Part shown: positions 1-9,443 of the stretch, piece after piece | Numbering within the stretch: the first letter of the stretch is position 1 | How the letters are laid out: the number at the start of each line of letters is the position of its first letter | Assembly (NCBI RefSeq): GCF_002176815.1 | Contig: NZ_CP021648.1 | Coordinates: 2,674,001-2,738,000 of the forward strand | Length of the DNA: 64,000 nt | Origin: Acidovorax sp. T1 | GTDB lineage: Bacteria; Pseudomonadota; Gammaproteobacteria; Burkholderiales; Burkholderiaceae_C | Direction: 5' to 3' | Notes under the pieces: generated by a model | Told to the model about the DNA's origin: nothing | Databases searched by the model: none | What the model saw: the letters and a program-made list of their open reading frames with translations, nothing else | Program-made: the position numbers and the translations under genes

Positions 1-55
1 TGACGTACCATCCCACCCCGAGTGGTCCCATCCCGAGACCCACACAGGAGGATCT

Positions 56-199
56 ATGGCAAAAGGACAAATGCACAACAACAAGATGGCGAAAAAGCCC
101 AAGAAAGACACATCGCCCCCCAAGGAAGGCCACGGCTCTGACCGCCCCATGCCGCCCATGACCACGGTGATCCCGCGCGGCAAGGACAAGAACAAATAA
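56..199 (+). CDS. small basic hypothetical protein, 47 aa
   Basis: This short frame begins with ATG at 56, preceded by a strong ribosome binding site (AGGAGG at 46-51), and ends with TAA at 197-199. The product is rich in Lys, Pro and Met (begins MAKGQMHNNKMAKKPKKD, ends RGKDKNK) and has no transmembrane segment or recognisable domain. The strong Shine-Dalgarno and the composition argue that it is translated. I recognise no family and assign no function. It is convergent with ylqF. Confidence 0.6.
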   Translation: MAKGQMHNNKMAKKPKKDTSPPKEGHGSDRPMPPMTTVIPRGKDKNK

Positions 200-265
200 G
201 CGACAGTATTTTGCGATGGGGCGAGAAAAATTGAGCCCCCACAGAGCCGGGCCCATCGGCAAAAC

Positions 266-1216
266 TCACGGCTCGCGGGTGCCGCTGCCCTTCTTTTTGC
301 GGTTTTCACGGGCCTGCTTCTTGGCCTCGCGCTCGGCGTCCGCCAGCGCACCGGCGGCCCGCCAGGCCTCGAACTCGGCCGGCGTTTCCAGCGTGATGCG
401 GCCCAGGATGGCGGTGCGGAAGTCGGTCATCACGATCTCGGCCGTTTTTTGCAAATTCACGCGCCCGCCGCCCAGCATGGCGCCGCGCTTTCTGCCAATG
501 GCTTCGAGCAGATCTTCGTCGTGCATGCGGGCCACGGTGCCAGCCGGCAGGCCCAGCTTGTAGCGCGCCTCCAGCAGCGGCGCATAGTGCTGCTGCAGGC
601 GGCGCAGCAGCTCCAGCGCCACCAGTTCTTCGTCATACGCATTGCGGCCAATGGCGCCGCTGGCGGCCAGGTTGTAGCCGCTTTCCACCACCACGATGCG
701 CGGCCACAGCATGCCCGGCGTGTCCCACAGATAAAAATCGTCGGCCAGCGTGATGCGCTGCTCCAGCTTGGTGATGCCGGCTTCGTCGCCCGTCTTGGCC
801 TGGCGCTTGTTGGTGAGGGTGTTGATGAGCGTGGACTTGCCCACGTTGGGCACGCCGCAGATCAGCACGCGCATGGGCTTGGCCATGCCGCCACGGTGGG
901 GCGCCAGCAGGTGGCAGCCGTCGATCAGCTTGCGGGCGGGCGCGGGGTCCTGCGCATCCAGCGCCACGGCGCGCGTGGCGCTCTGAGCGTTGTACCAGTC
1001 CAGCCACAACGCGGTGCGCTCGGGGTCGGCCACGTCCTGCTTGTTGAGCACCTTGAGCGTGGGCTTGTGGCCCGTGAGCTCGGCCAGCAGCGGGTTGGCA
1101 CTGGAGCCGGGCAGGCGCGCGTCCAGCACCTCGATCACCACGTCAATGTCCTTGATGCGTTCGGTGATGGCTTTCTTGGTCAGGTGCATGTGACCGGGGA
1201 ACCACTGGATGGCCAT
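266..1216 (-). CDS. ylqF: ribosome biogenesis GTPase YlqF/RbgA
   Basis: The 316-aa product is a circularly permuted GTPase of the YlqF/RbgA family, which assists late assembly of the 50S ribosomal subunit. The G4 motif NKQD (residues 58-61) precedes the G1 P-loop GVPNVGKST (121-129) and the G3 motif DTPG (165-168), which is the permuted order typical of the family. The N-terminus MAIQWFPGHM is the classic start of these proteins, so the start at 1216 is chosen over the longer frame reaching 1387. The lysine-rich C-terminal tail may bind rRNA (inference). The gene stands alone on the minus strand, divergent from a small membrane-protein gene. Confidence 0.93.
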   Translation of the reverse strand: MAIQWFPGHMHLTKKAITERIKDIDVVIEVLDARLPGSSANPLLAELTGHKPTLKVLNKQDVADPERTALWLDWYNAQSATRAVALDAQDPAPARKLIDGCHLLAPHRGGMAKPMRVLICGVPNVGKSTLINTLTNKRQAKTGDEAGITKLEQRITLADDFYLWDTPGMLWPRIVVVESGYNLAASGAIGRNAYDEELVALELLRRLQQHYAPLLEARYKLGLPAGTVARMHDEDLLEAIGRKRGAMLGGGRVNLQKTAEIVMTDFRTAILGRITLETPAEFEAWRAAGALADAEREAKKQARENRKKKGSGTREP

Positions 1217-1301
1217 GCGAGGGGTACTTTCTTGATTGTTCGGTGCGGGCTGAGGGTGGCAAGGATAATCGCGTCCCCTGCCCTTTCGTTTCACGCCCGC
1301 C

Positions 1302-1568
1302 ATGCCCGCACCCACCAACCGCCCCGCCAGCCCCGCCGACAAGGCCTCCGACAAGGCCGACAAAGAGCTTTTGTTCAAGGGCGTCACCTGCGTGCTGATC
1401 GGCCTGGTGGTGCTGATAGGCCCCTATGTGGCGCGCTCGCCCAGCGTGCAGGACATCATGGCCCAGTCGGCGCTGGCGGGCTGGTTCGCGCTGGTGCTGG
1501 GGGGCGGGTTTCTGGTGCGCCATGCCATGCGCCGGGCGGCGGCGGCCAAGGCACGCGGCCGGTCATGA
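1302..1568 (+). CDS. small two-helix membrane protein, hypothetical
   Basis: This 88-aa product has a charged N-terminus (about 25 residues rich in Ala, Asp and Lys) followed by two hydrophobic segments, about residues 27-45 (VTCVLIGLVVLIGPYVA) and 57-72 (SALAGWFALVLGGGFL). It ends in a basic tail, which suggests an inner-membrane hairpin. Its stop overlaps the start of the next gene by four bases (ATGA at 1565-1568), so the two are probably translated together. I do not recognise a family. No clear ribosome binding site precedes the ATG at 1302. Confidence 0.6.
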   Translation: MPAPTNRPASPADKASDKADKELLFKGVTCVLIGLVVLIGPYVARSPSVQDIMAQSALAGWFALVLGGGFLVRHAMRRAAAAKARGRS

Positions 1569-1810
1569 TGCGGGACCTTGGGGCGCAGCGGCCCGCCCGC
1601 GCCACCGACGGCCCCTCGGCCCGCGCCATGTTCGAGGTGCTGCAGCAGCTGGCCCGGGCGCAGGGCCTGGCGCTGCGCGCGCCCCCGCCCGAGCCCACCA
1701 CCTGCTGCGGACGCGGCTGCAACGGCTGCGTGTGGGAGGGGTATCTGGATGCGGCCGAATACTGGCGGCAAGAAGCGCTGCTGCAGATAGATCCTGTTGA
1801 TTTTTGGTGA
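1565..1810 (+). CDS. oxidoreductase-like domain protein
   Basis: This 81-aa product carries the short cysteine-rich motif CCGRGCNGCVWEGY followed by an aromatic C-terminus, characteristic of the oxidoreductase-like domain family, found at the N-terminus of some eukaryotic redox proteins and as small stand-alone bacterial proteins. The four clustered cysteines (CC-x3-C-x2-C) could bind a metal or an iron-sulfur centre; that is inference. The start at 1565 overlaps the upstream stop as ATGA and fits the small family size; longer upstream extensions in this frame are antisense to ylqF. A dispersed repeat begins directly after the stop codon. Confidence 0.7.
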   Translation: MMRDLGAQRPARATDGPSARAMFEVLQQLARAQGLALRAPPPEPTTCCGRGCNGCVWEGYLDAAEYWRQEALLQIDPVDFW

Positions 1811-1862
1811 AATATGCCCGCAGCGCTTGCTGTGTAAGCGCTAGCAGCTATCATTTTTTATT
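1811..1862. repeat. dispersed Comamonadaceae-type palindromic repeat
   Basis: This copy contains AGCGCTTGCTGTGTAAGCGC followed by TAGCAGCTATCATTTTTTA. The core is an imperfect inverted repeat (AGCGCTT / AAGCGCT) followed by an AT-rich tail, unlike the surrounding GC-rich DNA. It starts immediately after the stop codon at 1810. Further copies are listed below. Confidence 0.8.
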
Positions 1863-1956
1863 GACTGGCGACATGCGGCGGATGCCGATGGAAAGGACCC
1901 GTTGTTTGATGGCTCATTGCCAGGCCGCGGTTTCACACAGAGCGGCGCTTTCTTGC

Positions 1957-2003
1957 CCGTCACCCCGTCACCCCGTCACCCCGTCACCCCGTCACCCCGT
2001 CAC
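1957..2003. repeat. tandem 8-bp microsatellite (CCGTCACC)n
   Basis: Nearly six consecutive copies of the octamer CCGTCACC run from 1957 and stop just before the modE stop codon at 2011-2013. The array lies outside the reading frame, in what would be the 3' untranslated region of modE. The copy number may vary by slippage (inference). Confidence 0.85.
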
Positions 2004-2010
2004 TCAACGA

Positions 2011-2781
2011 TCAACCTGTAAGCGCGATCACGACGGCGGAGTCGTCAATCTGGGCCGCACAGTCATCACCCACGTTCAGCGGGCCGGCGTCGGATGCGAA
2101 TCCAACCATCGACAAGCCGCAGTCCAGCTTCAAACTCACCTCGGCGGCCCCAGTGTCTCCCGAAATCCGGACAACGCGCCCACCCAGCGTATTTTTCGAA
2201 GCCGCCCCGGAGCCCACACAGGTGACCCTGACGGCGGTCGCCTTGCACAACGCAAGGACGTTCCGGCCCTGAGTCAAATCGAGTAGCTGTGCGCTCTCCT
2301 GTGTGATCCGCGACGAAAGACGGGTTCCATCCGATAGCGCGAGTTCGATCCTGACCGCAGCGCCCGATGGGCTCACGCCGGCGACGACACAAGGAAGCTG
2401 GTTGCGCATGCTGGTTCGCAGCCCAATTGCTGCCAGGCCGAGCGACGGCACGCCTCCACCGTCCTCGTCATCCAGCTGAGCCAGGACCGCGTGGCGGGCA
2501 GCCACGAGCAGATCGAAGGCCCGCAGCACGCGGTGTCCGGCCGGTGTCAGTTGCGCACCGCCGCCGCCGCTGCCGCCAACTGCCTTTTCCACCAGCGGCG
2601 TGCCGGTGAGGTTGCCCAGGGTTTCAATGGCCTGCCACGCAGCCTTGTAGCTGATGCCAGCACCACGCGCCGCTTCAGAGATGGAGCCGGCCGCCCCGAT
2701 GCGGCGCAGCACGTCAATGCGTTTGTCTGTTGCGTCGTGCCCGAGGACGGCATCGAGCTGAAGGGGGACTGGTTCGTTCAT
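2011..2781 (-). CDS. modE: molybdate-responsive transcriptional regulator ModE
   Basis: The 256-aa product has an N-terminal LysR-like winged helix (about residues 15-90, with RIGAAGSISEAARGAGISYK). A C-terminal pair of MOP molybdate-binding domains follows (about 120-256; repeats around TSMRNQLPCVVAGV and SKNTLGGRVVRI). ModE binds molybdate and represses molybdate uptake genes. It is transcribed divergently from modABC over a 72-bp spacer containing a matching inverted repeat. The start at 2781 (MNEPVPLQ) is chosen because further upstream the frame runs into modA. A Gly-rich loop (GGSGGGG) lies in the wing region. Confidence 0.92.
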   Translation of the reverse strand: MNEPVPLQLDAVLGHDATDKRIDVLRRIGAAGSISEAARGAGISYKAAWQAIETLGNLTGTPLVEKAVGGSGGGGAQLTPAGHRVLRAFDLLVAARHAVLAQLDDEDGGGVPSLGLAAIGLRTSMRNQLPCVVAGVSPSGAAVRIELALSDGTRLSSRITQESAQLLDLTQGRNVLALCKATAVRVTCVGSGAASKNTLGGRVVRISGDTGAAEVSLKLDCGLSMVGFASDAGPLNVGDDCAAQIDDSAVVIALTG

Positions 2782-2814
2782 GCACGGATTGTCCCCTCGC
2801 AGTGAAAGCGTGGC

Positions 2815-3600
<786 letters not shown>

Positions 3601-3608
3601 GGTCGGCC

Positions 3609-4289
3609 ATGCTTGACCACCACGCCTGGCAGGCCATCTGGCTCACGCTGGAACTGGCGACGCTGACGACGCTGTTGCTGTTGCTCTTTGCGACGCCCTT
3701 GGCCTGGTGGCTGTCACAAACGCGCTCGCGCTGGCGGGCGCCGATCAGCGCCGTGGTGACCTTGCCCCTGGTATTGCCGCCGTCGGTGCTGGGCTTTTAC
3801 CTGCTGGTGTTGATGGGGCCACAGGGGCCGCTGGGGCAACTCACCCTGGCCTTGGGCTGGGGCACGCTGTCCTTCACCTTCACTGGCCTGTTGATTGGTT
3901 CGGTCGCGTTCTCGCTGCCTTTCGCCGTGCAGCCGATCCAGCACGCCTTCGAGTCCATCGGGAAGCGGCCACTCGAAGCTGCCGCAACGCTGCGCGCGAG
4001 CCCGCTCGACACTTTCTTCAGCATCGCGCTGCCGCTGGCACGCCCCGGCCTGCTCACCGCCGCCATCCTCAGCTTTGCACATACGGTGGGGGAGTTCGGC
4101 GTGGTGCTGATGATCGGCGGCAACATCCCGGGCAAGACACGCGTGGTCTCCACCCAGATCTACGGCCACGTCGAAGCCATGGAGTACGTTCAGGCCCACT
4201 GGCTGGCGGGCGGCATGCTGGCCTTTTCCTTCGTGGTTCTGCTGTGCCTGTCGCTGCTCAAGCGCAATGGCGCGAGCGTGATGCGCTGA
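3609..4289 (+). CDS. modB: molybdate ABC transporter permease
   Basis: The 226-aa inner-membrane permease forms the ModB dimer of the molybdate importer. Several hydrophobic helices are visible (for example [19 protein letters not shown] and [20 protein letters not shown]). The EAA loop contacting the ATPase is [15 protein letters not shown]. The ATG at 3609 (MLDHHAWQ) gives the usual length; a TTG at 3597 would extend it by four residues and overlap modA. Its stop overlaps the modC start by one base. Confidence 0.94.
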   Translation: MLDHHAWQAIWLTLELATLTTLLLLLFATPLAWWLSQTRSRWRAPISAVVTLPLVLPPSVLGFYLLVLMGPQGPLGQLTLALGWGTLSFTFTGLLIGSVAFSLPFAVQPIQHAFESIGKRPLEAAATLRASPLDTFFSIALPLARPGLLTAAILSFAHTVGEFGVVLMIGGNIPGKTRVVSTQIYGHVEAMEYVQAHWLAGGMLAFSFVVLLCLSLLKRNGASVMR

Positions 4290-5371
4290 TGACCGACACG
4301 AACCGGATCCGCTTGGAACTGCCGCGCGCGCAGTTCAATGTCGATGTTGATCTGCACCTCCCCGCAAGAGGTATCACCGTACTTTTCGGTGCGTCGGGGT
4401 CGGGCAAGACGACCATTCTTCGTTGTGTGGCGGGACTCGAGCGCGCCACTTGCGGCCTCGTTCGCATCGGTGATGCGGTCTGGCAGGACGACGCACGGGG
4501 CGTTTTTGTGCCGACCTGGCGCCGTCCGCTGGGTTACGTCTTCCAGGAAGCCAGCCTGTTCGGGCATCTGGATGTGCAGCGCAATCTTGAGTACGGGTTG
4601 CGTCGCACCGAGAAGTCGGCCGATCACAACACCCTGGACGAAGCCATCGAACTGCTGGGAATTTCCTCCCTGCTCAAACGCCGCCCGCAGGAGCTGTCTG
4701 GCGGTGAGCGGCAACGGGTAGCCATCGCCCGCGCCCTGGCCACCCGGCCGAGACTGCTACTGCTGGATGAACCACTTGCTTCCCTGGATCTTCCACGCCG
4801 GAACGAAATCATGCCGTGGCTTGAGCGCTTGCGCGACCAACTGGCGACACCCATGCTCTACGTCACGCATTCGATGGACGAGCTGAGCCGGCTGGCAGAC
4901 GAAGTGGTGGTCCTCGAAAATGGGCAGGCCGTCGCCGTTGGCCCCGTTGGCGAGATTCTGGCGCGGGGTGACTTGCCCGCACTGGCAGGCGAAGAGGCCG
5001 CAACCGTGATTCAGGGAACGGTCGTCGAGCGAGATCCGCACTGGCATCTCGCCCGCGTTCAACTCAAGGAGCGATGCATCGTCGTCCGTGACAGCGGACT
5101 GCCCTCTGGCAGTCGCGTTCGGCTGCGCGTGCTGGCGCGCGATGTCAGCCTGACGCTCGATGAGCCGATGCGCAGCAGCATCCAGAACCACCTCCCCGGC
5201 GTGGTTGACGCCGTCATGGCAGACAGCCATCCTGCGCAAGCGTTGGTGCGCGTTCGTTGCGACAGCCAGTCCTTGATTTCGCGCGTGACGTGGAAGTCCG
5301 TCGAGGAACTGCAAATCAAACCGGGCTTGCCAATCTGGATCCAGGTGAAATCCGTGGCCGTCATTGCCTGA
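4289..5371 (+). CDS. modC: molybdate ABC transporter ATP-binding protein
   Basis: The 360-aa ATPase powers molybdate import. The Walker A motif is GASGSGKT (residues 34-41), the ABC signature LSGGERQR (136-143), Walker B LLLLDEP (about 156-162), and the switch histidine lies in VTHSMDE. A C-terminal MOP/TOBE domain (about 290-360) is present, as in E. coli ModC, and may provide molybdate feedback inhibition. The gene overlaps modB by one base (TGATG). The 117 bp after the stop, up to the convergent gshA stop, contain no clear terminator. Confidence 0.95.
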   Translation: MTDTNRIRLELPRAQFNVDVDLHLPARGITVLFGASGSGKTTILRCVAGLERATCGLVRIGDAVWQDDARGVFVPTWRRPLGYVFQEASLFGHLDVQRNLEYGLRRTEKSADHNTLDEAIELLGISSLLKRRPQELSGGERQRVAIARALATRPRLLLLDEPLASLDLPRRNEIMPWLERLRDQLATPMLYVTHSMDELSRLADEVVVLENGQAVAVGPVGEILARGDLPALAGEEAATVIQGTVVERDPHWHLARVQLKERCIVVRDSGLPSGSRVRLRVLARDVSLTLDEPMRSSIQNHLPGVVDAVMADSHPAQALVRVRCDSQSLISRVTWKSVEELQIKPGLPIWIQVKSVAVIA

Positions 5372-5488
5372 TCGTGGCCAGTGGATCGACTGAAGCGGAC
5401 CCAGGGTTCCTGGCCAACGATTCGGCGGCTTTGCCAGAGGCCCTTCGCAGCGCGCCTGGTCTGCCCTGCCCTGACTCCGTAAAAGGGA

Positions 5489-7012
5489 TCAGCCCAGCCC
5501 CTGCGCCGCCATGTAGTGCTGGCGCCATTCCTCAAACGGCAGCGTGTCGGCCGCCTCGATGGCCTTTTGGGCCGCCACGGATTCATCGGCCAGCGCGGCA
5601 AACCGCGCCTGCTGGGTGTCGCTCCAGGGCAAATCCAGCAGCGCGTCGCGCGCCAGGGCCGACTGGCGGGTGGTGAAGCTGGTGAAGCTGTTGCCGTGCT
5701 CGCGCGCCATGTGCGCCAGCACGCGGGCCGAAGGCGTCTGCGCTGGGTGGGCCAGCGTGGCGCGGGCGCTGGCCAGCGCGGCGCTGTAATCGGTGCTGTG
5801 GTGCGTGGCATCGAGCGCGGCGGCCAGCGGCGCGCACTCTTGCAGCACCTGCGCAGCCCAGTCCACCAGCGGAACATTGCGGCCATTGCGCACCAGGCAC
5901 AGGCCCGGTTCGCGGCCACGCGCGGCCGTGAGATGCTGGTTGTGCTTGAGTTCGGTGATTTCTTGCGGCGTGTCGGGCGGGCTGTCGGACAGCAGGCAGT
6001 GCAGCAGGAACACATCGAGCAGCCGCATGGTCTCGGCCGTGATGCCCACGGGCACGAACGGGTCCAGGTCCATCAGGCGCACCTCGACATATTCCACCCC
6101 GCGCTCGCGCAGCGCATGCAGCGGGCGCTCGCCGGGCTGGATCACGCGCTTGGGGCGGATGGTGCCGTAGAACTCGTTTTCGATCTGCAGCAGGCTGGTG
6201 CCCAGCTGGTTGTAGTCGCCACCCGGGTTACGGATGCCCACGGCCTCGTAGGCGGGATAGGGCCGCGTGAGCGCCTCGTGCAGCGAGTCGGCATAGCCAT
6301 CGAGGCCGTTGTAGCTGACGGCCAGCGTGGCCTGCGCGTCGCTCTGGTAGCCCAGGCGGCCCATGCGCAGCGAGGTGGCGTGCGGCAGGTAAAGCGCCTG
6401 TTCGCTCAGGCGCTGCATGGCATGCGGGCGCCCCTGGGCAAAGCAGGGGCACAGCGCGGGCGAGGCGCCAAACAGGTACAGCAGCACAAAGGCGTTGCGG
6501 CGAAAGTTGCGGATCAGCGCGAAATACTGCTCGCTGCTCACGCCGGGCATGGACCAGTTGTAGTGAATGCCGCAAATGGTCTGCATGCGGCGGCCATAGC
6601 GGTGGCCCAGGCCCATGCGGTAAACACTCTTGGCACGCCCGACGTTGGAGCTGCCGTAGCGCGCCAGCGGAATGGTTTCGTCGGTGGGCAGGCGGCAGGG
6701 CATGCTCGACACCCACAGCATTTCGTCGCCCTGCTCGTGCAGCGTGCGCAGGGCGAACTGGTGGATCTCGGTGAGTTCATCCAGGCACTGCTGCACGCCC
6801 CGGTGCGCGCCGGTAACCAGCTCGATCTGCGACTCGCTGTAGTCGGTGGTGATGTGCGGATGCGTCAGCGCCGAGCCCAGCGCCGCCGGGTGCGGCGTAA
6901 GGGCCAGATCGCCCGTGGGCAGCACGCGCAGGCCTTCTTTTTCGATGCCGCGGCGGATGCCAGCCAGGGCATCGGGGGGGCAGGCGGTGATTTTTTGCTG
7001 CAAGGTGCTCAT
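5489..7012 (-). CDS. gshA: glutamate--cysteine ligase
   Basis: The 507-aa product is the E. coli-type (proteobacterial) glutamate-cysteine ligase that makes gamma-glutamylcysteine, the first step of glutathione synthesis. Recognisable blocks are GIRRGIEKEGLRV near the N-terminus, ALGSALTHPHITTDYSESQI (about 55-75), and ICGIHYNWSMP (about 150). Length matches the E. coli enzyme (518 aa). The start at 7012 (MSTLQQKI) is preferred; an in-frame upstream start at 7054 is possible. It lies 70 bp downstream of a same-strand dehydrogenase gene. Glutathione is also the cofactor for the frmA/fghA pathway further along the window. Confidence 0.94.
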   Translation of the reverse strand: MSTLQQKITACPPDALAGIRRGIEKEGLRVLPTGDLALTPHPAALGSALTHPHITTDYSESQIELVTGAHRGVQQCLDELTEIHQFALRTLHEQGDEMLWVSSMPCRLPTDETIPLARYGSSNVGRAKSVYRMGLGHRYGRRMQTICGIHYNWSMPGVSSEQYFALIRNFRRNAFVLLYLFGASPALCPCFAQGRPHAMQRLSEQALYLPHATSLRMGRLGYQSDAQATLAVSYNGLDGYADSLHEALTRPYPAYEAVGIRNPGGDYNQLGTSLLQIENEFYGTIRPKRVIQPGERPLHALRERGVEYVEVRLMDLDPFVPVGITAETMRLLDVFLLHCLLSDSPPDTPQEITELKHNQHLTAARGREPGLCLVRNGRNVPLVDWAAQVLQECAPLAAALDATHHSTDYSAALASARATLAHPAQTPSARVLAHMAREHGNSFTSFTTRQSALARDALLDLPWSDTQQARFAALADESVAAQKAIEAADTLPFEEWRQHYMAAQGLG

Positions 7013-7082
7013 ATCTTTGTTACCGATCTTCAGGGTCGGCCCGGAACTTAGCACGGCGCAGCAACACCCGCCTGACCTTGCA

Positions 7083-7991
7083 TCAAACCCTTGCCGCCAT
7101 GGCCTTGCCCACTTCGTTGCTGCCCTGGGCGGCGCCGCTTTGTGGTATCTGCTCGCCGGTGCGGTCGCACGCCTCGGTCAGGCGCGCGGCCAGCTGCTCG
7201 GGCACATCGGCGCCCAAGCCCAGGTGAATGCCCTGCGTGAGCGTGATGTGCGCCGCCTCGAAGGTGCCGGCGCCCGCGCACAAAATGGTGCGCGTGGGCG
7301 CGCTCTCGTGCGCCAGCACCAGCATGGCGGGCACCACGGCCTCGGGCTTCAGGGCGGCCAGCACCTCCTCGGGCATCAGGCCCTCGGTCATGCGGGTGGC
7401 GGCCGTGGGCGCCAGGGCGTTCACATGAATATGGTGCTTGGCACCTTCAATGGCCAGCGTCTGCATCAGGCCCACCTGCGCCAGCTTGGCCGCGCCGTAG
7501 TTGGCCTGGCCAAAGTTGCCATACAGGCCGGTGGACGAAGTCGTCATGACGATGCGGCCATATTCCTGCGCCACCATGTGCGGCCACACGGCCTTGCAGC
7601 AGTGGGCGGCGCCCATGAGGTGCACGTCCACCACCAGGCGAAAGTCCGCCATGTCCATCTTGGCAAAGCTCTTGTCGCGCAGGATGCCCGCGTTGTTCAC
7701 CAGAATGTCCACCCGGCCCCAGGCGGCGATGGCCTGCTGCACCATGGCTTCAACCGCCGCAAAGTCGGTGACCGAGGCGCCATTGGCCAGCGCCTCGCCG
7801 CCGGCGGCGCGGATTTCATCGACCACCGCCTGCGCCGGGCTGACCGATCCGCCCTCGCCATGCACACCGCTGCCCAGGTCGTTGACCAGCACCTTGGCGC
7901 CGCGCGCCGCCAGCGCCAGCGCATGCTGGCGGCCCAGGCCGCCGCCGGCGCCCGTCACGATGGCCACGCGGCCTTTGAAATCAATCGCCAT
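7083..7991 (-). CDS. SDR family NAD(P)-dependent dehydrogenase
   Basis: The 302-aa product is a short-chain dehydrogenase with the nucleotide-binding motif TGAGGGLGRQ (residues 13-22), the NNAG motif, and the catalytic Ser-Tyr-Lys (TTSST...YGAAK). It resembles the (3R)-hydroxyacyl-CoA dehydrogenase domain of peroxisomal multifunctional enzyme type 2, including the long loop after the second strand (NDLGSGVHGEG) and a C-terminal extension beyond the Rossmann core. A role in acyl-CoA oxidation is therefore likely, but the substrate is not known. It is divergent from the NUDIX gene. Confidence 0.85.
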   Translation of the reverse strand: MAIDFKGRVAIVTGAGGGLGRQHALALAARGAKVLVNDLGSGVHGEGGSVSPAQAVVDEIRAAGGEALANGASVTDFAAVEAMVQQAIAAWGRVDILVNNAGILRDKSFAKMDMADFRLVVDVHLMGAAHCCKAVWPHMVAQEYGRIVMTTSSTGLYGNFGQANYGAAKLAQVGLMQTLAIEGAKHHIHVNALAPTAATRMTEGLMPEEVLAALKPEAVVPAMLVLAHESAPTRTILCAGAGTFEAAHITLTQGIHLGLGADVPEQLAARLTEACDRTGEQIPQSGAAQGSNEVGKAMAARV

Positions 7992-8106
7992 GCTGAAATC
8001 ACTCCCCTGTGTTGTGATGAATGTGGAAAATACTGCAGCACTCTACGCCACCAAGAGCGCCCCGCCAGTCCATTGCGAGACTGCCCGCTCTCCCACGAAA
8101 GCCCCC

Positions 8107-8991
8107 ATGCAGCCTGCCGCACCCGTTGATTCCGAAACGCCCCGCGCAGCCGCCACCGTGGTACTGCTGCGCGACGCCGCTGCCGGCCCCGAGGTGCTGC
8201 TGCTGCGCCGCCACGCCAAGGCATCGAACATGGCCGGGGTGTATGTGTTTCCCGGCGGCAAGCTCGATGCCGAAGACTCCACCCTGGATACCATCGCCCA
8301 CCTCGACCAGCCGCACGCCGCGCTGCACGAGCGCCCGAACGAACCCGGCACCGACCCCGCCACCGCCGCCGGCCTGCATGTGGCCGCGCTGCGCGAAGCG
8401 CTGGAGGAATGCGGCCTGTTGCTGGCCGAGCCCCTGGGCGGCACTGCCCCGGTGGATGCCACCCGCGCCCGCGCCATGCTGCGCGCAGGCCAGCCGTTTA
8501 CTCAGGTGCTGGCCGCACTGCAGTTGCGCCTGCAAACCCGCCAGCTTGCGCCCTGGTCGCGCTGGATCACGCCGCTGGCACCCACCATGGGCACCCGCCG
8601 CTTTGACACGCGCTTTTTTGTCGCCCAGGCACCCGCCGACCAGACCGCACGGCACGACGACGAGGAAACCACCGACAGCGTGTGGCTGACGCCGCGCACG
8701 GCGCTGGAGCAATACCGCGATGGCCGCATCGACCTGGCCCCACCCCAAATCATGAGCCTGGCCCATCTGGCGCGCCACGCCAGCGTGGCCAGCGTGCTGG
8801 CCGCCGCGCGCAGCCAGCGCCCGCCCCTCATCCTGCCCGAGCCGTTCGACCACGAAGGCGTACGCGTGATCTGCTACCCCGGCGATGCCATGCACCCCGT
8901 GCGCGAGCGCGCCCTGCCCGGCCCCACCCGGCTGCATTACCGCGAGCGCCGCTTCACCCCGGAAGCGGGCTTTGACGCGCTGTTTGACTGA
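8107..8991 (+). CDS. NUDIX hydrolase (NUDT19-like)
   Basis: The 294-aa product begins with a hydrolase fold (AAATVVLLRDAAAGPEVLLL, YVFPGGKLD). The Nudix box is split by an insertion of about 40 residues: GGKLDAED is followed much later by ALREALEECGLLL, which supplies the metal-binding REALEE part. This arrangement is seen in mammalian NUDT19, a CoA diphosphohydrolase, so cleavage of CoA or acyl-CoA is a reasonable guess. The start at 8107 (MQPAAPVD) was chosen as the first ATG before the conserved core; the frame is open further upstream. Confidence 0.82.
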   Translation: MQPAAPVDSETPRAAATVVLLRDAAAGPEVLLLRRHAKASNMAGVYVFPGGKLDAEDSTLDTIAHLDQPHAALHERPNEPGTDPATAAGLHVAALREALEECGLLLAEPLGGTAPVDATRARAMLRAGQPFTQVLAALQLRLQTRQLAPWSRWITPLAPTMGTRRFDTRFFVAQAPADQTARHDDEETTDSVWLTPRTALEQYRDGRIDLAPPQIMSLAHLARHASVASVLAAARSQRPPLILPEPFDHEGVRVICYPGDAMHPVRERALPGPTRLHYRERRFTPEAGFDALFD

Positions 8992-9061
8992 CGCACGAAA
9001 ATGCGTCGGTGGCGCAGGGTTGCGCAGCCGCACCACCCGGGCCTTGCACGCCTAGCGGAAC

Positions 9062-9120
9062 AAACTATTGAATTGATAGCTACCAGTGCTTATCCCATAA
9101 GCGCTAGCGCCCATTTTTAC
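9062..9120. repeat. dispersed palindromic repeat
   Basis: This copy reads in the orientation GATAGCTACCAGTGCTTATC then CCATAAGCGCTAGCGCCCAT. It ends 16 bp before the DUF427 start codon, so it would lie in that gene's 5' untranslated region; an AAGGAT ribosome binding site follows it. Confidence 0.8.
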
Positions 9121-9136
9121 TGCATAAAGGATACCC

Positions 9137-9418
9137 ATGAAAGCCAGCTGGAACGGCGTGGTGGTTGCCGAGAGCGACGACACCGTGGTGGTCGAAGGCA
9201 ACCATTACTTTCCCGAGAGCGCGCTCAAGCGCGAGTACTTCACCTTCAGCAACCACAAGACCAGCTGCGCATGGAAAGGGCAGGCCAGCTACCTGTCGCT
9301 GCTGGTCGATGGCGAGATGAACACCGACGCGGCCTGGTTCTATGCCAATCCCAAGCCCGAGGCCGAAGAGATTCGCGGCCGCGTTGCGTTCTGGAAAGAC
9401 GTCAAAGTGACCGCCTGA
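9137..9418 (+). CDS. DUF427 domain-containing protein
   Basis: The 93-aa product matches the compact DUF427 family: an N-terminal KASWNGVVVAESDDTVVVEG, then HYFPESALKREYF, SNHKTSCAWKGQASY, and a C-terminal AWFYANPKPEAEEIRGRVAF. These are cytosolic single-domain proteins of unknown function. An AAGGAT Shine-Dalgarno sits ahead of ATG 9137. The gene stands alone between two dispersed repeats. Confidence 0.9.
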   Translation: MKASWNGVVVAESDDTVVVEGNHYFPESALKREYFTFSNHKTSCAWKGQASYLSLLVDGEMNTDAAWFYANPKPEAEEIRGRVAFWKDVKVTA

Positions 9419-9443
9419 GCCACATTCAAGCCGCATTCAAGCC

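Noticed and set aside
449..1564. Upstream extension of the oxidoreductase-like gene in the same frame
   Set aside because: This part is antisense to ylqF with unnatural composition; the real start is the ATG at 1565 overlapping the preceding stop.
1957..2003. CRISPR-like array
   Set aside because: The unit is an 8-bp perfect tandem without spacers, so it is a microsatellite.
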